From NCBI GenBank assembly GCA_963082975.1, contig OY720350.1, positions 20,244,910 to 20,308,909 on the forward strand: DNA of 64,000 nt, read 5' to 3'. Below are positions 58,414-64,000 of this stretch, piece after piece. The stretch's first letter is position 1. Each line of letters starts with the position of its first letter. This DNA comes from Labia minor. Lineage: Eukaryota; Arthropoda; Insecta; Dermaptera; Spongiphoridae. Under the pieces are notes generated by a model that was given only the letters and a program-made list of their open reading frames with translations, ran no database searches and was not told where the DNA came from. A program made the translations under genes and the position numbers.

Positions 58414-59580
58414 AAATATATAAAAATCTTTGAAATATATTTAAAAAATAAATTAAAAATTAAAATTGATATAATAAATAATTTATCAAGGTTCCATTAT
58501 ACATCTGCATTCTAAGATTGTGGACACGGGCTCGAGTCTCATTCCTGGCAAGGGGGAATTTTTCTTACACAAATAATTTATTAATAATTTTTAAATATAA
58601 AATTAAATTAAAAAAAAAAAAATTCGAATGAATATAGAAATGAATAATTAGGCTTTCCTATGTGTAAGTAGTATTTGATTGAAACGTTTTAATAAAATCA
58701 AGTCAAGAGCCACTGTGCTTCCCAAAGTATAAAAAATATATAAAAATTCTACGAGTATAGTTATAAAATGAAACAATACTTCCACTTTAAATATAATATA
58801 CCTATTATTCTTAAAATTTTGGTTTTATTTGACTTTTTTATTCTATAAAGAAAGGTTAAACCTAAATTAGAAAAATAAATATTTCTCAATATATTCTAAA
58901 TATTATATAATAATATAAAATCAAATATTATATATAATATATCAAATATAATAGTTGACAAATTATATAAGTGCATATAATATATTTACCCTCTACTCTC
59001 CATATTATATTGATTTCAGACTAGTAAAGAATGAATATATAAATATATATATATGCAACAGCTTGGAATTTATCTGGAAATTAAATTAACAATAAATTTT
59101 TGTTTGGCAGAGGGCTGCTGACTTGGACAAGGACCTAAAATGAAATGTGAGACGCTGAAGGAATGGGAGACATGCATTAAATGAAGGAGGGATTGAAAGC
59201 ACCTTTTAAGATTGGGGTGCTTTCTTAGACGTCGGATGACTCACCACGAAGTAGAAAGAAGGACCCGCCTTGGATGATTCACCCCAATATCCTCACCGTG
59301 CTTATCACTTATCACCCTTATCACCGTTGCAGCTGTTTGGGCTTCATTTCTTGTTTAAACGGACCTCCTACGGATGGATTGAACAGAGATATTAAAGAGA
59401 GGAAGCCGCCATTTTGTAAATATTATATACATGAGCCGGGATATATCTCTTTTTTCTATTTTTTAATATTCAGTTGAAAATAAAACAAAAAAAAATATTA
59501 ATATACAATTTAATTCAAATTAATAATTTCTTGAAAATCTAATAGTCATATTAATAAAATTATTTGTTAAATATTGAATA
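58414..59580. other. A+T-rich spacer with an island
   Basis: A single-copy G+C-richer patch at 59100-59470 contains a frame at 59274-59477 without motifs. The rest is low complexity. Confidence 0.4.
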
Positions 59581-59960
59581 AAATTAGATAAATAAAGAAT
59601 TTCATAATTCTATTTATTTATTTTTTTGTATTTCTCAATCGTGGCTCCTTTACAGTCACCAAAAAGTTTTGGATTGCTTTCATATGTTATTGATTCATTT
59701 ATTGTTCAAGATAAATTTTTTTTTTTACCTAATTGACTCACCCTGTAAGTTTTTTAAAATAAATTAGATAAATAAAGAATTTCATAATTTTATTTATTTA
59801 TTTTATATATATTGTATATACAATTTGCTTTTTTTTTGTATTTCTCAATCGGGGCTCCTTTACATTCACCAAAAAGTGTTGGATTGCTTTCATATGTTAT
59901 TGATTCATTTATTGTTTAAGATAAATTTTTTTTTTCTGACTCACCCTGTAAGTATTTTAA
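59581..59960. repeat. Tandem duplication, two units of about 180-200 bp
   Basis: Unit one starts AAATTAGATAAATAAAGAAT at 59581, unit two with the same word at 59761. Both hold TATTTCTCAATC-GGGCTCC-type sequence, CACCAAAAAGT-TTGGATTG, and end GACTCACCCTGTAAGT. Unit two has about 24 extra bases around ATATATTGTATATACAAT. Divergence of a few percent indicates a fairly recent duplication. Confidence 0.8.
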
Positions 59961-61242
59961 AATAAAAGGTCTTGTTATTTTTATTTGAAATAAAAAAAAA
60001 TAAATATTTTGTCTCTATTATTTTTAAATAAAATAAAACAAGAATTATAAATATATCTATATAATTTTTTTTAAAATAGTTTTCATTAAGAATATATTTA
60101 TTTTGAGTATGCTTAGTCTTGCTCAAAAATTCTGATCTTTTTACTATTCTCTAAAATTTACCCTTTATCTTTATGGTCTTTCATGAATCTAATGATTTAT
60201 ATGTGTACAATAGAATGCTTTAAAATTATTCATTTGAATTTTCTAACAAATTCTCTTTGTGTTTTTTCAGACAGGGAGTAAAGAGTCTTTCACAATGGAA
60301 TCATTAAGTATTTTACTCCCGTTTTCTACTGAAGAAGACTTTATGTACCAGAATATATTTTTCCTGTAGTTAGACCTCTATAGGCAGTATTTAAAGAAAC
60401 AATAGTTTTTATTAAAAAAATATTTTTTTAATAATTTCTTCAATAATTTTTTGTAACTAAGGGAATTTAATTAAATTCAGTAACTTCGGTTACTGCTGCC
60501 TCCACGTTTTTCTTTTATCAAAAAGAACAAAAAAAAATAAACCAAGGGTGACTCCATGTCGATATCTGTTTGCGACAATGATAAAATGAAAAAGAGAAAG
60601 AAACCACGCCTCTTTCCCTTCAGCCCTCCCTTTGATGGTTTACTTCCATTGATCCATTAATAAATGAACAATGTTAATTCCACATTTCAATTACTCCTCT
60701 GGTAATATTTATTTTCAAACAATAATTTAATTACAATGGACACATCAATCTTTTTTTTGAAATGAAATTATTAGTTATATATTTATTTTTTAATTAAATT
60801 TGTCGTCAAATACTGACTTTTTTAAAATTTTTTTTCTAATTCTCAAATAAATCTATATATATAAAGGTTTTTGTCTGCACATTGATCAGAATTTAAAATT
60901 TTTTGCATATTTTTGAGTTTCATGACTTCTAGAATCCAAAAGTGACTTTAGAATTTTTCCAAGTCTGTCCGTAAATTCGTAAATATAGAAACAAAATTGG
61001 CAGAACCGATTTTTAAAAAATTACATCCCAAAATTCTTACATACCTCGATTTGAACATAGACTATATATTATATCAATACCTATTCAATAACCACAGAAA
61101 TTAATTTTTTAAAATTTTATATGTACATGTATGTCATTCAGCGCCTTATTGATTCATTTCAATGAATATAAAATTAATAATTCTAGTAATTTCCATAGAA
61201 AGAATGTTTATAATATTTAAATTTTTATTTTAATTTCTAATG
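59961..61242. other. A+T-rich spacer with an island
   Basis: A patch at 60480-60670 is richer in G+C. Near 60853 TCTATATATATAAAGGTTTT followed by a TGTCTGC and later AGTCTGTCCG-type sequence recalls a Helitron 5' end, but no matching 3' end is seen. No gene. Confidence 0.35.
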
Positions 61243-61322
61243 TAGGAAGGGACGTGAGAGAGATGGGAGAGGGTTGGTTGAGGCTCAGGATAGCCATGAA
61301 CTTCAGAGCCAGATAGATAGAT
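61243..61322 (+). repeat. LINE-2 3'-end fragment
   Basis: AGGAAGGGACGTGAGAGAGA followed by TGGGAGAGG is identical to the LINE-2 at 21220-21248. It then ends, after an internal shortening, in GCCAGATAGATAGA. The same 3' GATA tail as the larger copy shows a 5'-truncated insertion. Confidence 0.8.
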
Positions 61323-61340
61323 TTTATTTATGCAATAATA

Positions 61341-61847
61341 CAGTAGAACCTCGATAACTCAAACATCGGTAACTTAAAAACCTCTATAACTTTAAAAAAT
61401 AATATGTTCCCTTCCCATCAGAGCCTAAAACCTCAATAACTTAAAATACGCAACATCTATAACTTAAATAAGTAATCTCTGTATTGGCCCTCAGAAGCTG
61501 AAATCTTGAAGAAACAAGAATCAGGAGAAAGTATTCAGACGAAAAATTGCCGAATTGCCTAATTTAGAACAATGTTTGTATACGTGGTTCAAACAGTGTC
61601 GAAACAAAAACATCAGAGCTAGTGGACCCATACTGAAAGAAAAACCTGAAGAGTTCGCTAATTCGCTGAAAATCAATAATTTTAAAGCCAGCAATATTTG
61701 GTTAGAGAATTTTAAGAAACGACATGATTTAGCATTTAAAAAAATGTTATTAACCTATCCCTAACTTAGACCCTTGATAACTTAAAACCTCTATAACTTA
61801 AAATATTTTGTGTTTCCCTTGGACTTTAATTTATCGAAGTTCTACTG
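61341..61847 (+). mobile_element. Tigger/pogo element, internally deleted (507 bp)
   Basis: CAGTAGAACCTCGATAA on the left and, inverted, CAGTAGAACTTCGATAA on the right; TA flanks at 61339-61340 and 61848-61849. Subterminal words AACCTCTATAACTTAAA recur seven or more times at both ends, as in pogo-group elements. It contains one transposase fragment. Confidence 0.9.
61555..61764 (+). pseudogene. Tigger transposase CENP-B-type DNA-binding fragment
   Basis: About 70 codons read LEQCLYTWFKQCRNKNIRAS, then GPILKEKPEEFANSL, then NFKASNIWLENFKKRHDL. This is the second helix-turn-helix of CENP-B/Tigger transposases (LE--L--WF---R---I--SG--L--KA and NF-AS-GWL--FKKRH). There is no ATG at the front (it opens at TTG), and the first helix-turn-helix and DDE core are missing. 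Dead, but the fold is complete enough to identify. Confidence 0.85.
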
Positions 61848-63784
61848 TAATATATAATTAATTTACTGATTAAATTAAAATATATTTTAAATAAGAACAC
61901 AAAAAGAAATGAATGTTATAAGTAATAGACTGATTGAAACAAAATTGATGAACACCTTTTACATACAGACTTTCAATCAACTACTATGTATCACTTCGGG
62001 GGTACAGGGGGCAGGGCCCATCTAAGTGTGAAGAACGCCAAAGGCGGTCTGAGCATCTAGTTTTAAATAAACTTGATGTTTTTTATTATCATGTCTTAAA
62101 CATTATATCGGTATATACTTACTTACATGTTTCAAATCCCAATAGTTATATATCTGTTTATAGGAGTGGACATTAGAAAAAAAATTCTATAAATTTAATT
62201 GAATAATGACACTATTGCGCTCACCTATTCAATTACCCATATACATAATGCATTCAATTTCATTAAAAGCTTTCTTGAATTTCTTATATTTTTCTAAGAA
62301 ATATTGAGAGAAGTGTTTTTGCAATATAATAGGACTTAAAAATACAGTAGTTTAATTTTACTAGATAGTTTTTTTTTACTTTAAATCCGTAATAAAAAAG
62401 ATTAACACCTTTCCAATCTAAGTATTTAAATTATTAGTATTATTGTTTATTGATTATCATTAAAACATTAAATTGAAATGATTTTTATATTATTTACAAT
62501 ATGTTTTTATATAATAATTGCAATAAATTCAATATCAGAAATAAAATTTCCTTGTATTTTTTTATATATTTTCAAAATGCAACAAATAGGAATTTAATAA
62601 TCTTAACCCTCTGAAGGGGTTGACATTGCTTTTATTAATTCTTATTTAATTATGTTCTACAAAAGATTCGCTTTATTATCCACTGCTCTTTGTAATTTAT
62701 TTTCTTAGCTGAAAAATAATGAATTGAATAATTCGATAATCAAAATTAAAAAATAAATGACTTTGAAACTTGGAACAAAGATGTTAATTTCGAAAATTGG
62801 ATTTGAAAAAACCACAAAAGGTTATTTACCCCTCAAGTTGATAATAAAAATGAACCAGAGACCAATTGACTAAACACTTAAATATGCATTTTACATATCC
62901 AGTAGACATTTTTAATCCCACCACCCTTTAAATCGAATCATTTCGCATTTGCATAATTGAATCAGCCCCTGGGCGCTAAAAACAGGAGCCACATTTCACC
63001 CCTGCACCCTAAACACACCAAGCTTTTGGTATTCCGTTGATAGGATACGAATGAGATAGGAGGGTGGATAAATTTCAAAACAGAAAAAAAAACCCACTCG
63101 AATAAATAACTTATTACGTTTGAATGGAATTTATTGTGAAACGGAAATGAAATTACATGAAACGTATGAGATCATCCCACTGATATTTATGCCCATCTTC
63201 ATTTATAAAATGTATAAATTTGAAATTCTAATATATACATATATCATAAATCTAAAATAAATTTTTGATTTACTTTAAGTGATTTATAAAATGTGTAAAA
63301 TACCATTTAATATAATTTTAATAATAATAATAATAATTTTAATAATATTTATATATATCCTTCTCTAAACTTCCTCAAATTAGTTTGTATAATGTTCATT
63401 CCATAAAGTTCTTAATTTATCTATAAAACTGTTTTTTCCTGACAATCAATAAAATTTTTAAAAATTTATTTTTCTTCACATTAAATTAAACTTGTACTAA
63501 TTACTTTCCAATTCATTTTGTTATTTTATATTTATATTATAATATTGTGTGTATATAATATTTATACTAGAATAAATCTCCAATTTGATATAAGCATCGA
63601 TTCTGAAATAAATGATAAATTAAGTAATACTTTTTTTTATGAATATTTTAAATATTTTAATAAATTTTTATTTAAAAGTAGTGAAGAGGACCCTCATAAA
63701 TTCGATTCTTTTTTAAAATATCAGATAATAAAACCAGGATATTTGTTATTATTAATTATTTGTATCTTCAATAAGGTAATTGTT
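61848..63784. other. A+T-rich spacer with a hairpin repeat and an island
   Basis: Holds the GC hairpin repeat at 61983-62061 and a single-copy island at 62880-63070 with a perfect octamer ATTTGCAT (62947-62954) next to AATTGAAT. No supported gene. Confidence 0.4.
61983..62061 (-). repeat. GC-rich hairpin repeat, copy 2
   Basis: The complement reads GCTCAGACCGCCTTTGGCGT then TCTTCAC, GGGCCCTGCCCCCTGTACCC and GATACATAGTA. It is colinear with 42612-42692 at roughly three bases in four. The hairpin arms are decayed here. Confidence 0.6.
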
Positions 63785-64000
63785 CAGGAAACGCGGCAGC
63801 TCTCGGATTTTGATGAAACTTCGCCAGTGGATTCCTTAATTAATTCTAAGAAACTTTTTACTTTGCAATATCTCTTCTAATTATCGAGATAAAAATGATT
63901 AAATTTTGAATATTGACATTATATATACATCCATTGGACACACATATTTATAATGTTTTTTATTGATTTGGCCAGTAGAGGGCTTCATATTCGCCGCTTT
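63785..64000. repeat. Relative of the 57861 element, cut by the window edge
   Basis: GATGAAACTTCGCCAGTGGA, TCCTTAATTAATTCTAAGAA and, at the edge, GGCCAGTAGAGGGCTTCA match the 57861 element (GGCCAGCAGAAGGCTTCA). The other arm would lie beyond the window. Confidence 0.6.

Noticed and set aside
58497..58560. tRNA-like B box (GGGCTCGAGTCTC)
   Set aside because: No A box, no acceptor stem and a poor T stem; not a tRNA or a convincing tRNA-derived SINE.
60853..61090. Helitron-like 5' end (TCTATATATATAAAGG)
   Set aside because: No 3' hairpin end or other copy in the window; AT-repeat starts are common by chance here.
63518..63880. 120-codon frame near the right edge
   Set aside because: Low-complexity A+T composition (Tyr, Ile, Phe, Lys, Asn), no motif, and its end runs into the inverted-repeat element relative.

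Overview
The window is strongly A+T-rich eukaryotic DNA. The mobile elements (Mos1-like mariners, pogo/Tigger, hAT, a Jockey-clade LINE, Helitron/Helentron-like repeats) point to an arthropod-like animal, but nothing in the sequence fixes the species. There is no bacterial operon structure, no rRNA or tRNA and no CRISPR array. Long single-copy A+T-rich spacer with small islands of higher G+C and many transposon relics looks like a gene-poor intergenic region or very large introns.

Layout. 0-9 kb: an hAT remnant (706-1330), a second hAT with transposase fragments (4261-5551), and the only host-gene candidate, two short exon-like islands at 1944-2098 and 7007-7154 whose splice phases match. 9-20 kb: two mariners with internal deletions (9058-9964, 18642-19512), an hAT MITE with a perfect 8-bp target duplication (13409-13711), the first copies of two dispersed repeat families called here B (14949-15590) and A (17010-17634), and a hairpin-rich single-copy island (16240-16700). 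20-31 kb: a decayed LINE called LINE-2 (20526-21345), more A and B copies, a palindrome-rich island (20046-20160) and a TA-flanked MITE cluster (28366-30109). 31-48 kb: a large inverted repeat pair, five further A copies plus an A fragment, a rearranged foldback B copy (38941-39480), a short MITE (39649-39778), and a graveyard at 42.6-45.2 kb holding a GC-rich hairpin, a LINE-2 fragment, a retroposon 3' end and a Helitron-type helicase C-terminus. 50-57 kb: a truncated mariner, then a Tigger element split by a Jockey-clade LINE with two uninterrupted ORFs and a 14-bp target duplication. 57-64 kb: a long-inverted-repeat element and its relative at the right edge, a tandem duplication, another LINE-2 tail, and a second Tigger keeping only the CENP-B-type DNA-binding segment.

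Function. The only complete protein genes are the two LINE ORFs: ORF1, an RNA-binding Gag-like protein with zinc knuckles, and ORF2, an APE endonuclease plus reverse transcriptase. Together they would form the particle for target-primed retrotransposition. Families A and B share one design: a 5'-terminal motif repeated inverted near the 3' end, a 3' hairpin, a CTTATT terminus, T-rich targets, an internal microsatellite and a common GATGAAATTTGGTA core. This fits non-autonomous Helentrons mobilised by one kind of rolling-circle machinery, which is an inference. Family B also spreads paired TGACGTCA palindromes and most family A copies keep a CACGTG box.
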